64,000 nucleotides of DNA from Neobacillus endophyticus (GCF_013248975.1 NZ_JABRWH010000001.1:1749501-1813500); one strand, 5' to 3'; numbered from the stretch's first letter, positions 21,203 to 34,127 are shown. Notes: generated by a model from the sequence alone, not told the origin. Made by a program: numbers and translations.

Positions 21203-21802
21203 ATGACTGAACACTACTATTCTCGCACCCAAAATGTTGAAAGTGATCCGAAATATTGGGAATACACGCTAAGAAATAAACCTTTTCGGTTTAAAACGGA
21301 TAACGGTGTTTTCTCGAAACGAGAGGTGGATTTCGGCTCGCGTCTTTTAATTGAATCTTTTACTATGCCTGAAGTGGAGGGGCCAATCCTTGATGTTGGC
21401 TGCGGGTACGGGCCAATTGGACTAGCGATTGCAAAAGAAGGTGGCGATCGGATTGTTCATATGGTGGATGTGAATGAACGAGCCGTTAAATTGGCAGCGG
21501 AAAACGCAGAGGGAAATAAAGTGCAGAATGTAAAAATTTACGAAAGTGACCGTTTGCTTCAGGTAAATGTACATAATTTTGCTGCAATCCTCACGAATCC
21601 TCCAATCCGGGCAGGGAAAAAAATAGTTCACGATATTTTTGAACAGAGCTATGAACACCTTGCTTCCGATGGTGAATTGTGGGTAGTCATTCAAAAAAAG
21701 CAAGGGGCTCCGTCGGCGTTGGAAAAATTAGAAGAGTTATTCTCTAGTGTGGAAACAGTTGATAAAGCAAAAGGTTATTTTATTTATAAAGCAAGAAAAT
21801 AG
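21203..21802 (+). CDS. rsmC: Class I SAM-dependent methyltransferase (RsmC/YbxB type)
   Basis: This 199-residue product resembles B. subtilis YbxB, assigned as a 16S rRNA guanine-N2 methyltransferase. It has the SAM-binding motif LDVGCGYGPIG (near 62) and the catalytic NPPI motif in ILTNPPIRAGKK (near 130). It lacks the N-terminal pseudo-methyltransferase half of E. coli RsmC, so it is the short form. The ATG after GGAGGTGAGTCTTG is chosen over a TTG one codon earlier. The rpoB promoter starts right after its stop. Confidence 0.9.
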   Translation: MTEHYYSRTQNVESDPKYWEYTLRNKPFRFKTDNGVFSKREVDFGSRLLIESFTMPEVEGPILDVGCGYGPIGLAIAKEGGDRIVHMVDVNERAVKLAAENAEGNKVQNVKIYESDRLLQVNVHNFAAILTNPPIRAGKKIVHDIFEQSYEHLASDGELWVVIQKKQGAPSALEKLEELFSSVETVDKAKGYFIYKARK

Positions 21803-21831
21803 TTGACTTGATTTCTTCTATATGTTAGCAT
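21803..21831 (+). promoter_or_regulatory. Promoter of rpoB-rpoC
   Basis: TTGACT (21803-21808) starts directly after the rsmC stop codon. TAGCAT (21826-21831), with an extended TGT, follows after 17 bases. It implies an untranslated leader of about 220 bases before rpoB. Confidence 0.6.
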
Positions 21832-21945
21832 TATAAAATGCCATCATAATAATTACCGAATTATTCCTGAAAATACTTATTTTCTTGTATAAAAACGGGA
21901 TAAGAAGGAAATGATGACAAAATAATAGTCAAAATGTGAAAATGT

Positions 21946-21976
21946 GGTTTTTGAGGAAAAAACCCTTTTTCTTTTT
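21946..21976 (+). terminator. Possible attenuator in the rpoB leader
   Basis: GGTTTTT and AAAAACC pair around GAGGA and are followed by CTTTTTCTTTTT. It is weak (AT-rich stem) but correctly built for intrinsic termination 80 bases before rpoB. The rest of the 255-base gap shows no gene. Confidence 0.45.
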
Positions 21977-22057
21977 GTGTTTTAGGAAGAGCATTTGTTC
22001 TTTCTGGAAATATCAATAGATGTTTTTAAATAACGCTTGATTTGAGGGGTGAATCAG

Positions 22058-25000
22058 TTGACAGGTCAACTAGTTCAGTATGGACGACACCGTAAGCGGA
22101 GAAGTTACGCACGAATCAGTGAAGTTTTAGAATTACCAAATCTTATCGAAATCCAAACCTCTTCATATCAGTGGTTTCTTGATGAGGGTTTGCGTGAAAT
22201 GTTTCAGGATATTTCACCGATTGAAGACTTTACTGGTAACCTTTCACTGGAATTTATTGATTACAGTCTTGGAGATCCAAAATATTCCGTCGAAGAATCA
22301 AAAGAACGGGACGTTACATATTCTGCTCCATTACGTGTAAAAGTGCGTCTTGTTAATAAGGAAACAGGTGAAGTAAAAGATCAGGATGTTTTCATGGGAG
22401 ATTTCCCGTTGATGACAGAGACTGGTACATTTGTTATTAATGGTGCGGAGCGCGTAATTGTTTCACAATTAGTGCGGTCACCAAGTGTTTACTTCAATGG
22501 AAAAGTTGATAAAAATGGAAAAACGGGATATACCGCTACTGTCATCCCAAACCGCGGCGCTTGGCTTGAGTATGAAACAGATGCCAAAGACGTTGTTTAC
22601 GTGAGAATTGATCGTACTCGGAAACTGCCCGTTACGGTTCTTTTGCGTGCACTTGGGTTCGGATCCGATCAAGAGATTCTAGAATTGATCGGTGATAATG
22701 AATACTTAAGGAACACGCTTGAAAAAGATAACACAGAAGGCGTAGACAAAGCGTTACTTGAAATCTATGAACGTCTTCGCCCAGGTGAACCTCCAACTGT
22801 CGAAAATGCAAGAAGCTTATTGATTTCTCGCTTTTTCGACCCTAAACGGTATGACCTCGCGAATGTTGGACGTTATAAAATAAATAAAAAGCTGCATATT
22901 AAAAATCGTTTATTCAATCAGCGCTTGGCAGAAACACTTGCAGATCCTGAAACAGGTGAAGTTATTGCTGAAAAGGGAACGCTTCTTGACAGACGCAACC
23001 TTGACAAAATTTTGCCTGCACTTGAGAAGAATATTAACTTTAAAGGCTACAATCCAGTCGGCGGCGTCGTAGAGGAGGAAATTATTCTCCAAGGAATTAA
23101 AATCTATGCACCTGGCGATGAAAATGAAAAAGTCATTAATGTACTAGGAAATGCCTATGTGGCAGAACCAATAAAAAATATAACACCTGCTGATATTATT
23201 GCTTCAATCAGCTACTTCTTCGATCTTCTTCATGGGGTTGGAGATACGGACGATATTGACCACTTAGGAAACAGGCGTCTGCGTTCTGTTGGTGAATTGC
23301 TGCAAAACCAATTCCGTATCGGGCTTTCCCGTATGGAACGTGTAGTTCGTGAAAGAATGTCCATTCAAGATACAGCAACGATTACACCACAGCAATTAAT
23401 TAATATTCGCCCTGTTATTGCTTCTATTAAAGAGTTCTTTGGAAGCTCACAGTTATCTCAGTTTATGGATCAAACCAATCCTCTTGCGGAATTAACGCAT
23501 AAACGTCGTTTATCTGCACTTGGACCAGGTGGTTTAACACGTGAACGTGCCGGTTTCGAAGTGCGTGACGTACACTATTCGCACTATGGCCGTATGTGTC
23601 CGATTGAAACACCTGAAGGTCCGAACATTGGTCTGATTAACTCCCTATCCTCTTATGCGAAGGTTAATCGCTTTGGATTTATTGAAACACCTTATCGCAG
23701 GGTTGATCCTGACACAGGAAAGGTAACAGACCGAATTGATTATTTAACTGCTGATGAAGAAGACAATTATGTTGTTGCACAAGCAAACGTTCGCTTGGGT
23801 GATGATGGATCCTTCCTTGATGATGAAGTTGTTGCGCGTTTCCGCGGTGAAAACACTGTAGTAAAGCGTGACCGCGTCGATTACATGGATGTATCGCCTA
23901 AACAAGTTGTATCTGCTGCGACAGCATGTATTCCGTTCCTTGAAAATGACGACTCCAACCGTGCCCTGATGGGTGCAAACATGCAGCGTCAGGCTGTTCC
24001 ATTAATGCAGCCGGAAGCTCCAATTGTTGGTACAGGTATGGAGCACGTTTCCGGTAAAGACTCTGGTGCAGCTGTTATTTGTAAACATGAAGGTATTGTG
24101 GAGCATGTTGAAGCCCGAGAAGTTTGGGTTAGACGTGTAAAAGTGCTTGATGGTCAAGAAGTAAAAGGTGATCTTGATAAATACCGCATGTTGAAATTTG
24201 TTCGTTCCAACCAAGGAACATGTTATAACCAACGCCCGATTGTTAAAGTGGGGGACCGTGTGACAAAAGGTGAAATTCTTGCTGATGGACCATCAATGGA
24301 ATTAGGAGAATTAGCCCTAGGACGTAACGTACTGGTTGCCTTCATGACATGGGACGGTTACAACTATGAAGATGCGATTATCATGAGTGAACGTTTGGTT
24401 AAAGACGATGTCTATACTTCTATTCACATTGAAGAATATGAATCTGAATCTCGTGATACAAAGCTTGGACCTGAAGAAATTACGCGTGATATTCCAAATG
24501 TCGGCGAAGATGCCCTCAGAAATTTAGATGAGCGCGGTATCATTCGCATTGGTGCCGAAGTAAAAGACGGTGACCTTCTAGTCGGTAAGGTAACACCAAA
24601 AGGTGTTACAGAATTAACAGCTGAAGAGCGTCTCTTACATGCCATTTTTGGTGAGAAGGCCCGCGAAGTCCGCGATACATCGCTTCGCGTACCACATGGC
24701 GGCGGCGGAATTGTACACGATGTAAAAGTGTTTAACCGTGAAGATGGTGATGAACTGCCTCCTGGTGTAAATCAGTTAGTCCGCGTTTATATTGTTCAAA
24801 AACGTAAAATCCATCAAGGTGATAAGATGGCTGGACGACATGGTAATAAAGGGGTTATCTCCAGAATTTTACCAGAAGAAGATATGCCATACTTACCAGA
24901 TGGAACACCTGTAGATATCATGTTAAACCCATTAGGGGTTCCATCCCGTATGAATATCGGCCAGGTGCTTGAGCTTCACTTAGGTATGGCAGCAAGAAAA

Positions 25001-25618
25001 CTAGGGATTCATATTGCAACACCAGTATTCGACGGTGCACGTGAAGAGGATGTTTGGGGTACCATCGAGGAAGCTGGTATGGCACGCGATGCCAAAACGG
25101 TATTATATGATGGCCGAACAGGTGAACCACTTGATAACCGTGTATCAGTCGGTATCATGTATATGATTAAATTAGCCCACATGGTTGATGATAAATTGCA
25201 TGCCCGTTCAACAGGACCTTACTCATTAGTAACGCAGCAGCCTCTTGGCGGTAAAGCGCAATTTGGCGGTCAGCGCTTCGGTGAGATGGAGGTTTGGGCA
25301 CTTGAAGCTTATGGTGCAGCTTACACGCTTCAAGAAATTCTAACGGTTAAATCGGATGACGTGGTTGGCCGTGTGAAGACTTATGAAGCGATTGTAAAAG
25401 GTGAAAATGTGCCAGAGCCTGGCGTACCTGAGTCATTCAAGGTATTAATTAAAGAACTTCAAAGTCTCGGTATGGATGTAAAAATCCTTTCGGGAGATGA
25501 AGAAGAAATCGAAATGCGAGATCTGGAAGATGAAGAGGATTTACAGCAAGTCGACACATTAAACATTGTTCCTGATGCACAAGCGATTGAATCTGAAAAA
25601 GTAGGTTCAAAAGAATAG
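22058..25618 (+). CDS. rpoB: RNA polymerase beta subunit
   Basis: RpoB forms half of the polymerase active-site cleft. The 1186-residue product is collinear with B. subtilis RpoB through its whole length apart from the variable tail. The rifampicin-binding cluster ([22 protein letters not shown], near residue 465-486) is wild-type in appearance. The start is the TTG at 22058, eight bases after GAGGGG, giving MTGQLVQYG; a GTG three codons earlier overlaps the ribosome site. The acidic C terminus is the variable part. rpoC follows after 40 bases. Confidence 0.98.
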   Translation: MTGQLVQYGRHRKRRSYARISEVLELPNLIEIQTSSYQWFLDEGLREMFQDISPIEDFTGNLSLEFIDYSLGDPKYSVEESKERDVTYSAPLRVKVRLVNKETGEVKDQDVFMGDFPLMTETGTFVINGAERVIVSQLVRSPSVYFNGKVDKNGKTGYTATVIPNRGAWLEYETDAKDVVYVRIDRTRKLPVTVLLRALGFGSDQEILELIGDNEYLRNTLEKDNTEGVDKALLEIYERLRPGEPPTVENARSLLISRFFDPKRYDLANVGRYKINKKLHIKNRLFNQRLAETLADPETGEVIAEKGTLLDRRNLDKILPALEKNINFKGYNPVGGVVEEEIILQGIKIYAPGDENEKVINVLGNAYVAEPIKNITPADIIASISYFFDLLHGVGDTDDIDHLGNRRLRSVGELLQNQFRIGLSRMERVVRERMSIQDTATITPQQLINIRPVIASIKEFFGSSQLSQFMDQTNPLAELTHKRRLSALGPGGLTRERAGFEVRDVHYSHYGRMCPIETPEGPNIGLINSLSSYAKVNRFGFIETPYRRVDPDTGKVTDRIDYLTADEEDNYVVAQANVRLGDDGSFLDDEVVARFRGENTVVKRDRVDYMDVSPKQVVSAATACIPFLENDDSNRALMGANMQRQAVPLMQPEAPIVGTGMEHVSGKDSGAAVICKHEGIVEHVEAREVWVRRVKVLDGQEVKGDLDKYRMLKFVRSNQGTCYNQRPIVKVGDRVTKGEILADGPSMELGELALGRNVLVAFMTWDGYNYEDAIIMSERLVKDDVYTSIHIEEYESESRDTKLGPEEITRDIPNVGEDALRNLDERGIIRIGAEVKDGDLLVGKVTPKGVTELTAEERLLHAIFGEKAREVRDTSLRVPHGGGGIVHDVKVFNREDGDELPPGVNQLVRVYIVQKRKIHQGDKMAGRHGNKGVISRILPEEDMPYLPDGTPVDIMLNPLGVPSRMNIGQVLELHLGMAARKLGIHIATPVFDGAREEDVWGTIEEAGMARDAKTVLYDGRTGEPLDNRVSVGIMYMIKLAHMVDDKLHARSTGPYSLVTQQPLGGKAQFGGQRFGEMEVWALEAYGAAYTLQEILTVKSDDVVGRVKTYEAIVKGENVPEPGVPESFKVLIKELQSLGMDVKILSGDEEEIEMRDLEDEEDLQQVDTLNIVPDAQAIESEKVGSKE

Positions 25619-25658
25619 TCTAAGGGAAAACCTGGAGATCGAAAGGGAGGTAGGCCCC

Positions 25659-28600
25659 TTGCTTGACGTTAATAATTTTGAGTATATGAAAATAGGTCTT
25701 GCTTCACCGGATAAAATCCGCTCATGGTCTTTCGGAGAAGTGAAGAAACCTGAAACAATTAACTATCGTACGTTAAAGCCTGAGAAGGACGGATTATTCT
25801 GTGAACGAATTTTCGGACCTACAAAGGATTGGGAGTGTCATTGCGGTAAATACAAGCGTGTCCGTTATAAAGGGGTCGTTTGTGACCGATGTGGTGTGGA
25901 AGTAACACGCGCGAAGGTTCGCCGCGAACGAATGGGGCATATTGAACTTGCAGCTCCTGTATCACATATTTGGTATTTTAAAGGAATTCCAAGCCGCATG
26001 GGACTTGTTTTAGACATGTCCCCTCGGGCTTTGGAAGAAGTTATATACTTTGCTTCTTATGTGGTTACGGAAACTGGCGATACTGCTCTGGAAAAGAAAC
26101 AGCTTCTTTCTGAGAAGGAATACCGTGCATATCGCGAAAAATACGGAACTAAATTCCAAGCTGCCATGGGAGCAGAAGCGATTAAAAAGATTCTTTCTGA
26201 TATCGATTTGGATAAAGAAGTTGACGGTTTAAAAGAAGAGTTAAGAACAGCACAAGGTCAGCGACGCACTCGTGCCATTAAACGCCTGGAAGTGCTGGAA
26301 GCTTTTCGGAATTCTGGAAACGAACCATCCTGGATGGTTCTTGATGTTCTTCCGGTGATTCCTCCTGAATTGCGTCCAATGGTGCAATTAGATGGTGGAA
26401 GATTCGCAACATCTGATTTGAATGATCTTTACCGCCGAGTCATTAACCGTAATAATCGTCTAAAACGGTTATTAGACCTTGGGGCACCAAGCATTATCGT
26501 TCAGAATGAAAAGCGGATGCTGCAAGAAGCGGTTGACGCTCTGATCGATAACGGCCGCCGCGGTCGTCCTGTAACAGGACCAGGTAACCGTCCGTTAAAA
26601 TCACTTTCACATATGTTGAAAGGGAAGCAAGGCCGCTTCCGTCAAAACCTGCTCGGAAAACGTGTAGACTACTCTGGCCGTTCTGTTATCGTAGTAGGTC
26701 CAAGTTTAAAAATGTATCAATGCGGACTTCCAAAAGAAATGGCATTAGAGTTATTTAAGCCATTTGTGATGAAAGAGCTTGTGGAAAAAGGTTTAGCTCA
26801 TAACATCAAATCTGCAAAACGCAAAATCGAACGAGTCTCTCCTGATGTTTGGGATGTGCTTGAAGATGTTATTAAAGAACATCCGGTTCTATTAAACCGT
26901 GCCCCTACGTTGCACAGATTAGGGATCCAAGCATTTGAACCAACACTTGTAGAAGGCCGTGCCATTCGTCTTCACCCGCTTGTATGTACTGCATACAATG
27001 CCGATTTTGATGGTGACCAAATGGCTGTTCACGTTCCGCTTTCTTCTGAAGCACAAGCAGAAGCACGCCTGTTAATGCTGGCTGCCCAAAACATCTTGAA
27101 CCCGAAAGACGGAAAACCGGTCGTAACTCCTTCCCAGGACATGGTATTAGGTAACTACTACTTAACTTTAGAAAGAGAAGGCGCAATCGGAGAAGGTATG
27201 ATCTTTAAAGATACGAATGAAGCCGTTCTTGCATATCAAAATGGTTATGTTCACTTTCATACCCGTGTTGCCGTTCATGCCGGTTCATTGAATAATGAAA
27301 CCTTTACAGAAAAGCAAAATAATCAATTGTTGATCACGACAGTTGGTAAACTAATTTTTAATGAGATTTTACCTAAGTCTTTTCCTTATATTAACGAACC
27401 TACAAAAGATAATCTCGAAGTGAAAACACCAGAGAAGTATTTTGTGGAAAAAGGCGAAGACATTCCAGCAAAAATCAAATCCATGCCATTAGTGGATCCA
27501 TTTAAAAAGAAAATCCTTGGAAATATCATTGCAGAAGTATTCAAACGTTTCAAAATTACCGAAACATCCAAAATGCTTGACCGCATGAAGGACTTAGGAT
27601 TTAAATATTCCACAAAAGCTGGTATCACAGTTGGGGTTGCGGACATCGTCGTACTTGGTGAGAAGCAGCAGATCCTTCAAGAAGCACAAGTGAAGGTTGA
27701 CAATGTAACAAAACAATTCAGACGTGGTCTTATCACAGAAGATGAACGTTATGATCGTGTAATTTCTATTTGGAGCCAGGCGAAGGATACGATTCAAGGA
27801 AAATTGATGAAATCCTTAAATAAAACGAACCCAATCTTTATGATGAGTGATTCCGGTGCTCGTGGTAACGCCTCTAACTTTACACAGCTTGCAGGTATGC
27901 GCGGTTTGATGGCGAACCCGGCTGGACGAATTATTGAATTACCGATTAAATCTAGTTTCCGTGAAGGCTTAACCGTATTGGAGTACTTTATTTCTACACA
28001 TGGTGCTCGTAAAGGTCTTGCCGATACAGCACTTAAAACGGCTGACTCTGGTTACTTGACTCGCCGTCTTGTTGATGTTGCACAGGATGTAATCGTCCGT
28101 GAAGATGATTGTGGCACAGACCGTGGTTTTACAATCAGCGCATTGAAAGATGGAACCGAAGTTATCGAGCCACTGGAAGAACGTCTAATTGGCCGTTATG
28201 CACGTAATGCCATTAAACATCCGGAAACACAGGAAGTTTTTGTTGAGGAAAATGGCCTGATTACGGAAGATATTGCTACTGCCATTGTGGAAGCTGGAGT
28301 AGAAGAAGTGAAAATCCGTTCAGCGTTCACTTGTAACACCCGCCATGGTGTTTGTAAGAAATGTTACGGCCGAAACTTGGCGACAGGTCAAGAGGTTGAA
28401 GTGGGTGAGGCAGTTGGTATTATTGCTGCTCAATCTATTGGTGAACCTGGTACACAGTTAACCATGCGTACATTCCACACAGGCGGTGTAGCCGGAGACG
28501 ATATCACTCAAGGTTTACCACGTATTCAAGAGATTTTTGAAGCGCGTAATCCTAAAGGTCAAGCCGTTATTTCTGAAATTGATGGTGTTGTTGTCAGTAT

Positions 28601-29258
28601 TAGTGAAGGCCGTGACCGTCAGCACGAAATCGTTGTTCAAGGTGAAGTGGAGTCGCGTAATTATAATGCTCCGTATACTGCACGCTTGAAGGTAGCAATA
28701 GGAGCTCATGTAGCACGCGGTCAGGAGTTAACGGAAGGATCCATTGATCCGAAAGAATTAATCAAAGTAAAAGATGTTACATCTGTTCAAGAGTACCTGT
28801 TACGTGAAGTTCAAAAAGTATACCGGATGCAAGGGGTAGAAATTGGCGATAAACACGTAGAGGTAATGGTAAGACAAATGCTGCGCAAGATTCGCGTGAG
28901 CGATGCTGGCGAAACCGATGTCCTGCCGGGCACATTACTTGATGTTCATCAGTTTACAGATGCTAATGAAAAAGCCTTGTTATCTGGCAAACTGCCAGCT
29001 ACAGGACGTCCGGTATTACTAGGTATCACGAAAGCATCACTTGAAACAGATTCCTTCTTGTCAGCTGCATCATTCCAAGAAACAACAAGAGTTCTTACAG
29101 ATGCTGCCATTAAGGGTAAACGTGATGAATTACTTGGACTTAAGGAAAATGTTATTATCGGGAAACTTATACCAGCTGGAACAGGTATGCAACGTTATCG
29201 CAAAGCAGAACCAGTTCTAAGAGATACAACTTCCGAGGAAACTGTTACAATAGACTAA
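25659..29258 (+). CDS. rpoC: RNA polymerase beta' subunit
   Basis: RpoC carries the catalytic magnesium site. The 1199-residue product has the N-terminal zinc-binding [20 protein letters not shown] (near 60-79), the active-site NADFDGDQM (near 447), and the second zinc cluster with [17 protein letters not shown] (near 812-905). The trigger loop region [10 protein letters not shown] is intact. It begins with TTG after GGGAGGT, as in B. subtilis. It is 40 bases after rpoB and ends before a long perfect hairpin. Confidence 0.98.
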   Translation: MLDVNNFEYMKIGLASPDKIRSWSFGEVKKPETINYRTLKPEKDGLFCERIFGPTKDWECHCGKYKRVRYKGVVCDRCGVEVTRAKVRRERMGHIELAAPVSHIWYFKGIPSRMGLVLDMSPRALEEVIYFASYVVTETGDTALEKKQLLSEKEYRAYREKYGTKFQAAMGAEAIKKILSDIDLDKEVDGLKEELRTAQGQRRTRAIKRLEVLEAFRNSGNEPSWMVLDVLPVIPPELRPMVQLDGGRFATSDLNDLYRRVINRNNRLKRLLDLGAPSIIVQNEKRMLQEAVDALIDNGRRGRPVTGPGNRPLKSLSHMLKGKQGRFRQNLLGKRVDYSGRSVIVVGPSLKMYQCGLPKEMALELFKPFVMKELVEKGLAHNIKSAKRKIERVSPDVWDVLEDVIKEHPVLLNRAPTLHRLGIQAFEPTLVEGRAIRLHPLVCTAYNADFDGDQMAVHVPLSSEAQAEARLLMLAAQNILNPKDGKPVVTPSQDMVLGNYYLTLEREGAIGEGMIFKDTNEAVLAYQNGYVHFHTRVAVHAGSLNNETFTEKQNNQLLITTVGKLIFNEILPKSFPYINEPTKDNLEVKTPEKYFVEKGEDIPAKIKSMPLVDPFKKKILGNIIAEVFKRFKITETSKMLDRMKDLGFKYSTKAGITVGVADIVVLGEKQQILQEAQVKVDNVTKQFRRGLITEDERYDRVISIWSQAKDTIQGKLMKSLNKTNPIFMMSDSGARGNASNFTQLAGMRGLMANPAGRIIELPIKSSFREGLTVLEYFISTHGARKGLADTALKTADSGYLTRRLVDVAQDVIVREDDCGTDRGFTISALKDGTEVIEPLEERLIGRYARNAIKHPETQEVFVEENGLITEDIATAIVEAGVEEVKIRSAFTCNTRHGVCKKCYGRNLATGQEVEVGEAVGIIAAQSIGEPGTQLTMRTFHTGGVAGDDITQGLPRIQEIFEARNPKGQAVISEIDGVVVSISEGRDRQHEIVVQGEVESRNYNAPYTARLKVAIGAHVARGQELTEGSIDPKELIKVKDVTSVQEYLLREVQKVYRMQGVEIGDKHVEVMVRQMLRKIRVSDAGETDVLPGTLLDVHQFTDANEKALLSGKLPATGRPVLLGITKASLETDSFLSAASFQETTRVLTDAAIKGKRDELLGLKENVIIGKLIPAGTGMQRYRKAEPVLRDTTSEETVTID

Positions 29259-29264
29259 ACATCT

Positions 29265-29297
29265 ACGGTACCTGTTTAAATGCAGGTACCGTATTTT
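29265..29297 (+). terminator. Hairpin after rpoC, probable terminator
   Basis: ACGGTACCTG and CAGGTACCGT form a perfect ten-base stem with an eight-base loop. The following run is only ATTTT, so termination may be partial. Confidence 0.6.
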
Positions 29298-29318
29298 AAG
29301 AAAAACTTAAACGTGATG

Positions 29319-29347
29319 TTGACATCTATTTGGTAAGATGATAATAT
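29319..29347 (+). promoter_or_regulatory. Promoter of the rplGB-rpsL operon
   Basis: A perfect TTGACA (29319-29324) and TAATAT (29342-29347) are 17 bases apart, 45 bases before the first gene. Confidence 0.8.
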
Positions 29348-29391
29348 ATCAAAGGTGCTCCTATACAACTGATACTTTGGAGGATATAAAC

Positions 29392-29640
29392 TTGTCTTAT
29401 GATAAAGTATTACAGGCACAACAAATTGTCATAGGAACAAAACAGGCAGTAAAGGCACTGAACCAAGGGTTAGTTCAAGCGTTGGTTGTTGCAGATGATG
29501 CAGATCCAAGACTTACTCAAAAAGTAAGAGAAAGAGCAACTGAACTAGAAATACCTGTCTTACATGTTGACTCCATGAAAAAGCTGGGGAAGGCATGCGG
29601 AATTGCAGTTGGTGCTGCAGCTGTTGCTATTATTCGTTAA
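29392..29640 (+). CDS. rplGB: L7Ae-family kink-turn RNA-binding protein (YbxF)
   Basis: The 82-residue L7Ae/L30e-fold protein binds kink-turn RNA; in B. subtilis YbxF associates with ribosomes in growing cells. Motifs are [15 protein letters not shown] ([14 protein letters not shown], about 11-24), VADDADP (near 33) and the C-terminal [13 protein letters not shown]. The start is TTG after TTTGGAGGATATAAAC, giving MSYDKV; the frame extends 18 codons further upstream into the leader without support. It leads rpsL-rpsG-fusA-tuf. Confidence 0.92.
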   Translation: MSYDKVLQAQQIVIGTKQAVKALNQGLVQALVVADDADPRLTQKVRERATELEIPVLHVDSMKKLGKACGIAVGAAAVAIIR

Positions 29641-29666
29641 AAACTGTTTTTGTAGATAGAGTAGTC

Positions 29667-29687
29667 TGCAAAAACTTTGTTTTTGCA
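29667..29687 (+). other. Hairpin in the rpsL leader
   Basis: TGCAAAAAC-TTT-GTTTTTGCA is a perfect nine-base stem with a three-base loop, followed by seven A rather than T, so it is not a forward terminator. It lies 57 bases before rpsL. A second small hairpin (CCAC/GTGG) lies about 29698-29714. Confidence 0.6.
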
Positions 29688-29728
29688 AAAAAATGAACCA
29701 CCTGGATGTGTGGGCTTACAAATCATGA

Positions 29729-30166
<438 letters not shown>

Positions 30167-30207
30167 TATTACATTAAATAAAAGCTTCTTTGAAAGGAGG
30201 AAAAAAT

Positions 30208-30678
30208 ATGCCACGTAAAGGTCCTGTAGCAAAAAGAGACGTGTTACCAGATCCGCTTTACAATTCAAAATTAGTTACTCGTCTGATCAACAAAATGATG
30301 ATCGACGGTAAGAGAGGTAAATCTCAAGAAATTTTATACTCAGCGTTTGATACAATTCGTGAACGCACTGGCAAAGAACCAATGGAAGTATTTGAAGCAG
30401 CGATGAAAAACATCATGCCTGTACTTGAAGTAAGAGCACGCCGTGTCGGAGGTGCAAACTACCAAGTACCAGTAGAGGTGCGTCCTGACCGCCGTACAAC
30501 TCTTGGTCTTCGTTGGTTAGTAAACTATGCGCGTCTTCGCGGTGAAAAAACAATGGAAGAGCGCTTAGCGAATGAAATCCTTGATGCAGCTAACAATTCT
30601 GGTGCATCTGTTAAGAAGCGTGAAGATACTCACAAAATGGCAGAAGCAAACAAAGCGTTTGCTCACTATCGTTGGTAA
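30208..30678 (+). CDS. rpsG: 30S ribosomal protein S7
   Basis: S7 nucleates assembly of the 30S head and contacts the E site. The 156-residue product has the family length, the N-terminal [16 protein letters not shown], and the internal [16 protein letters not shown] (near 78). The start is the ATG six bases after AAAGGAGG; six upstream codons in frame run through that site and are excluded. It is 41 bases after rpsL. Confidence 0.98.
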   Translation: MPRKGPVAKRDVLPDPLYNSKLVTRLINKMMIDGKRGKSQEILYSAFDTIRERTGKEPMEVFEAAMKNIMPVLEVRARRVGGANYQVPVEVRPDRRTTLGLRWLVNYARLRGEKTMEERLANEILDAANNSGASVKKREDTHKMAEANKAFAHYRW

Positions 30679-30726
30679 TTTAACCTTCAAATATAAAAAC
30701 TTTCTACTAGGAAGGAGAAAGACCCA

Positions 30727-32808
30727 ATGGCAAGAGAGTTCTCCTTGGAAAATACTCGTAATATCGGTATCATGGCTCACATCGATGCTGGTAAAACGAC
30801 TACCACTGAGCGTGTTCTTTATTACACTGGTAAAATCCATAAAATCGGTGAAACACATGAAGGCGCATCTCAGATGGACTGGATGGAACAGGAGCAAGAG
30901 CGCGGAATTACAATCACTTCCGCTGCAACAACTGCACAATGGAAAGGCCATCGTGTTAACATCATCGATACTCCAGGACACGTAGACTTCACTGTTGAAG
31001 TTGAACGTTCTTTGCGTGTACTTGATGGTGCGGTAGCAGTACTTGATGCTCAATCAGGCGTTGAGCCGCAAACTGAAACAGTTTGGCGTCAAGCAACTAC
31101 TTACGGCGTTCCTCGTGTTGTATTCGTAAACAAGATGGATAAAATTGGAGCTGATTTCCTATATTCTTTAGGAACACTTCATGACCGTCTACAAGCGAAT
31201 GCACATGCTATTCAGCTTCCAATCGGAGCTGAAGATCAATTCGAAGCTATCATTGACCTTGTGGAAATGAATGCAGTGTTCTACGGAAACGACTTAGGTA
31301 CTGATATTGAAGTACGTGAGATTCCTGAAGAATACCGTGCGCAAGCTGAAGAATATCGTGAAAAGCTAGTAGAAGCAGTAGCAGAACTTGATGAAGAATT
31401 AATGGAAAAATACCTTGGCGGTGAAGAAATCACTAAAGAAGAGCTAAAAGCAGCGATTCGTAAAGGTACTGTTAATGTTGAATTCTATCCAGTAATCTGC
31501 GGTTCTGCCTTTAAAAATAAGGGTGTACAATTAATGCTTGATGCAGTAATTGACTACCTTCCATCACCACTTGATGTACCTTCTATTAAAGGTCACGCTG
31601 TTGACGATCCAGATGAAGTTTTAGAACGTCATTCAAGCGATGAAGAGCCATTCTCAGCTCTTGCATTTAAAGTTATGACAGATCCTTATGTTGGTAAATT
31701 AACGTTCTTCCGCGTTTACTCTGGTACATTAGAGTCTGGATCATATGTCCAAAACTCTACAAAAGGCAAGCGTGAACGAATCGGACGTATCCTGCAAATG
31801 CACGCAAACAGCCGTCAAGAAATCTCTAAGGTTTATGCTGGTGACATTGCTGCTGCTGTAGGTTTGAAAGATACAACAACTGGCGATACTCTATGTGATG
31901 AGAAAAACCTAGTAATCCTTGAGTCTATGCAATTCCCTGAGCCAGTTATCCAGCTTTCAGTTGAACCTAAATCAAAAGCTGACCAAGATAAAATGACAAC
32001 TGCACTGCAAAAACTTCAAGAAGAAGATCCAACATTCCGTGCGCATACTGACCAAGAAACTGGACAAGTTATCATCGCGGGTATGGGTGAACTTCACTTG
32101 GATATCATTGTTGACCGTATGCGACGTGAATTCAAAGTTGAAGCAAATGTTGGTGCGCCGCAAGTTGCATACCGCGAAACTTTCCGTGCATCTGCACAGG
32201 TTGAAGGTAAATTTGCTCGACAATCTGGTGGTCGTGGTCAATTCGGACACGTTTGGATTGAATTCTCTCCAAACGAAGAAGGAAAAGGCTTCGAATTCGA
32301 AAACGGTATTGTCGGTGGTGTGGTTCCACGTGAATACATTCCGGCAGTTGAGGCTGGTTTGAAGGATGCATTAGAAAGAGGAGTTCTTGCAGGCTACCCG
32401 TTGGTAGATGTTAAAGCAAGATTATTTGATGGTTCATACCATGATGTTGACTCTTCTGAAATGGCATTTAAGATTGCTGCATCATTGGCACTCAAAAATG
32501 CTGCATCCAAATGTTCACCAGTTATTCTTGAACCTGTTATGAGAGTAGAAGTTGTGATTCCAGAAGATTATCTTGGTGATATCATGGGCCAAATCACAGC
32601 ACGCCGTGGCCGCGTTGAAGGTATGGAAGCTCGCGGTAATGCGCAAGTTGTTCGTGCAATGGTTCCACTTTCTGAAATGTTTGGTTATGCTACAGCTCTT
32701 CGTTCAAGCACACAAGGTCGTGGGGTATTCACTATGCACTTCGATCACTACGAAGAAGTTCCAAAATCAGTTTCTGAAGAAATTATCAAAAAAAATAAAG
32801 GTGAATAA
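30727..32808 (+). CDS. fusA: Elongation factor G
   Basis: EF-G drives translocation and, with RRF, ribosome recycling. The 693-residue product has G1 AHIDAGKTT (near 17), the switch I segment [12 protein letters not shown]3 DTPGHVDF (near 82) and NKMDKIGAD (near 136), then domains II-V. The whole sequence resembles the single Bacillus EF-G. An intergenic perfect inverted repeat separates it from tuf. Confidence 0.98.
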   Translation: MAREFSLENTRNIGIMAHIDAGKTTTTERVLYYTGKIHKIGETHEGASQMDWMEQEQERGITITSAATTAQWKGHRVNIIDTPGHVDFTVEVERSLRVLDGAVAVLDAQSGVEPQTETVWRQATTYGVPRVVFVNKMDKIGADFLYSLGTLHDRLQANAHAIQLPIGAEDQFEAIIDLVEMNAVFYGNDLGTDIEVREIPEEYRAQAEEYREKLVEAVAELDEELMEKYLGGEEITKEELKAAIRKGTVNVEFYPVICGSAFKNKGVQLMLDAVIDYLPSPLDVPSIKGHAVDDPDEVLERHSSDEEPFSALAFKVMTDPYVGKLTFFRVYSGTLESGSYVQNSTKGKRERIGRILQMHANSRQEISKVYAGDIAAAVGLKDTTTGDTLCDEKNLVILESMQFPEPVIQLSVEPKSKADQDKMTTALQKLQEEDPTFRAHTDQETGQVIIAGMGELHLDIIVDRMRREFKVEANVGAPQVAYRETFRASAQVEGKFARQSGGRGQFGHVWIEFSPNEEGKGFEFENGIVGGVVPREYIPAVEAGLKDALERGVLAGYPLVDVKARLFDGSYHDVDSSEMAFKIAASLALKNAASKCSPVILEPVMRVEVVIPEDYLGDIMGQITARRGRVEGMEARGNAQVVRAMVPLSEMFGYATALRSSTQGRGVFTMHFDHYEEVPKSVSEEIIKKNKGE

Positions 32809-32851
32809 TTGATTTTCACTTTTCTTTAAAGTATAACTACTTGTGTAAGAA

Positions 32852-32894
32852 TGGAAACTGTTAAAAGGGATTAAACCAAATTTAACAGTTTCCA
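32852..32894 (+). repeat. Long perfect inverted repeat between fusA and tuf
   Basis: TGGAAACTGTTAAA (32852-32865) and its exact complement TTTAACAGTTTCCA (32881-32894) flank a 15-base loop, giving a 14-base-pair stem. No T run follows. It may be a processing or stability element of the fusA-tuf mRNA. Confidence 0.75.
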
Positions 32895-32939
32895 CTCAAA
32901 AATATACTTAACCTTATAATCCAAAGGAGGATTTTTAAA

Positions 32940-34127
32940 ATGGCAAAAGCTAAATTCGACCGTTCTAAGCCACACGTTAACATTGGTACTATCGGACACG
33001 TTGACCATGGTAAAACTACTTTAACTGCTGCAATTACTTCTGTTCTTGCAAAACAAGGTAAAGCTGAAGCACGTGCATACGATCAAATCGATGGTGCTCC
33101 TGAAGAAAAAGAACGTGGAATTACAATCTCTACTGCACACGTTGAGTATGAAACTGATAACCGTCACTATGCACACGTTGACTGCCCAGGACATGCTGAC
33201 TATGTTAAAAACATGATCACTGGTGCTGCACAAATGGACGGCGGTATCCTTGTTGTATCTGCAACTGATGGTCCAATGCCACAAACTCGTGAGCACATTC
33301 TTCTATCTCGTCAGGTAGGTGTTCCTTACCTTGTTGTATTCATGAACAAATGTGACATGGTTGACGATGAAGAACTTCTTGAATTAGTAGAAATGGAAAT
33401 TCGTGACCTTCTTTCTGAATACGATTTCCCTGGTGATGACACTCCAGTTATCAAAGGTTCTGCTCTTAAAGCATTAGAAGGCGAAGCTGCTTGGGAAGAA
33501 AAAATCATTGAACTTATGAGCGCTGTTGACGAATTTATCCCAACACCGACTCGTGACACTGATAAACCATTCATGATGCCAGTTGAGGATGTATTCTCAA
33601 TCACTGGCCGTGGTACTGTTGCTACAGGACGTGTTGAGCGTGGTGTAGTTAAAGTTGGTGACGTAGTTGAAATCGTAGGATTCACTGAAGAGCCAAAATC
33701 TACTACTGTAACAGGTGTAGAAATGTTCCGTAAACTTCTTGACTTCGCAGAAGCTGGAGATAACATCGGTGCCCTTCTTCGTGGTGTAGCACGTGAAGAA
33801 ATCGAACGTGGTCAAGTATTGGCTAAACCAAAGTCAATCACTCCACACACTAAATTCAAAGCACAAGTATACGTATTATCAAAAGAAGAAGGTGGACGTC
33901 ATACTCCATTCTTCACAAACTATCGTCCACAATTCTATTTCCGTACTTCTGATATCACTGGTATTTGTAACCTTCCAGAAGGCACTGAAATGGTTATGCC
34001 TGGCGACCACATCGAAATGACTGTTGAGCTAATCGCTCCAGTTGCGATTGAAGAAGGAACTAAGTTCTCAATCCGTGAAGGCGGACGTACTGTAGGTTCA
34101 GGTTCAATCACAACTATTCAAGCTTAA
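32940..34127 (+). CDS. tuf: Elongation factor Tu
   Basis: EF-Tu delivers aminoacyl-tRNA to the ribosome. The 395-residue product has G1 GHVDHGKTT (near 19), [26 protein letters not shown] (near 81) and NKCDMVDD (near 136), followed by the two beta-barrel domains. AAAGGAGGATT precedes the ATG. It is the last gene of the str operon, with a strong terminator 13 bases after the stop. Only one tuf copy is in the window. Confidence 0.98.
   Translation: MAKAKFDRSKPHVNIGTIGHVDHGKTTLTAAITSVLAKQGKAEARAYDQIDGAPEEKERGITISTAHVEYETDNRHYAHVDCPGHADYVKNMITGAAQMDGGILVVSATDGPMPQTREHILLSRQVGVPYLVVFMNKCDMVDDEELLELVEMEIRDLLSEYDFPGDDTPVIKGSALKALEGEAAWEEKIIELMSAVDEFIPTPTRDTDKPFMMPVEDVFSITGRGTVATGRVERGVVKVGDVVEIVGFTEEPKSTTVTGVEMFRKLLDFAEAGDNIGALLRGVAREEIERGQVLAKPKSITPHTKFKAQVYVLSKEEGGRHTPFFTNYRPQFYFRTSDITGICNLPEGTEMVMPGDHIEMTVELIAPVAIEEGTKFSIREGGRTVGSGSITTIQA

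Noticed and set aside
30565..31053. 162-codon reverse frame over rpsG and fusA
   Set aside because: Antisense of two well-supported genes; no independent evidence.
33326..33766. 146-codon reverse frame inside tuf
   Set aside because: Antisense shadow; no ribosome site and low-complexity composition.
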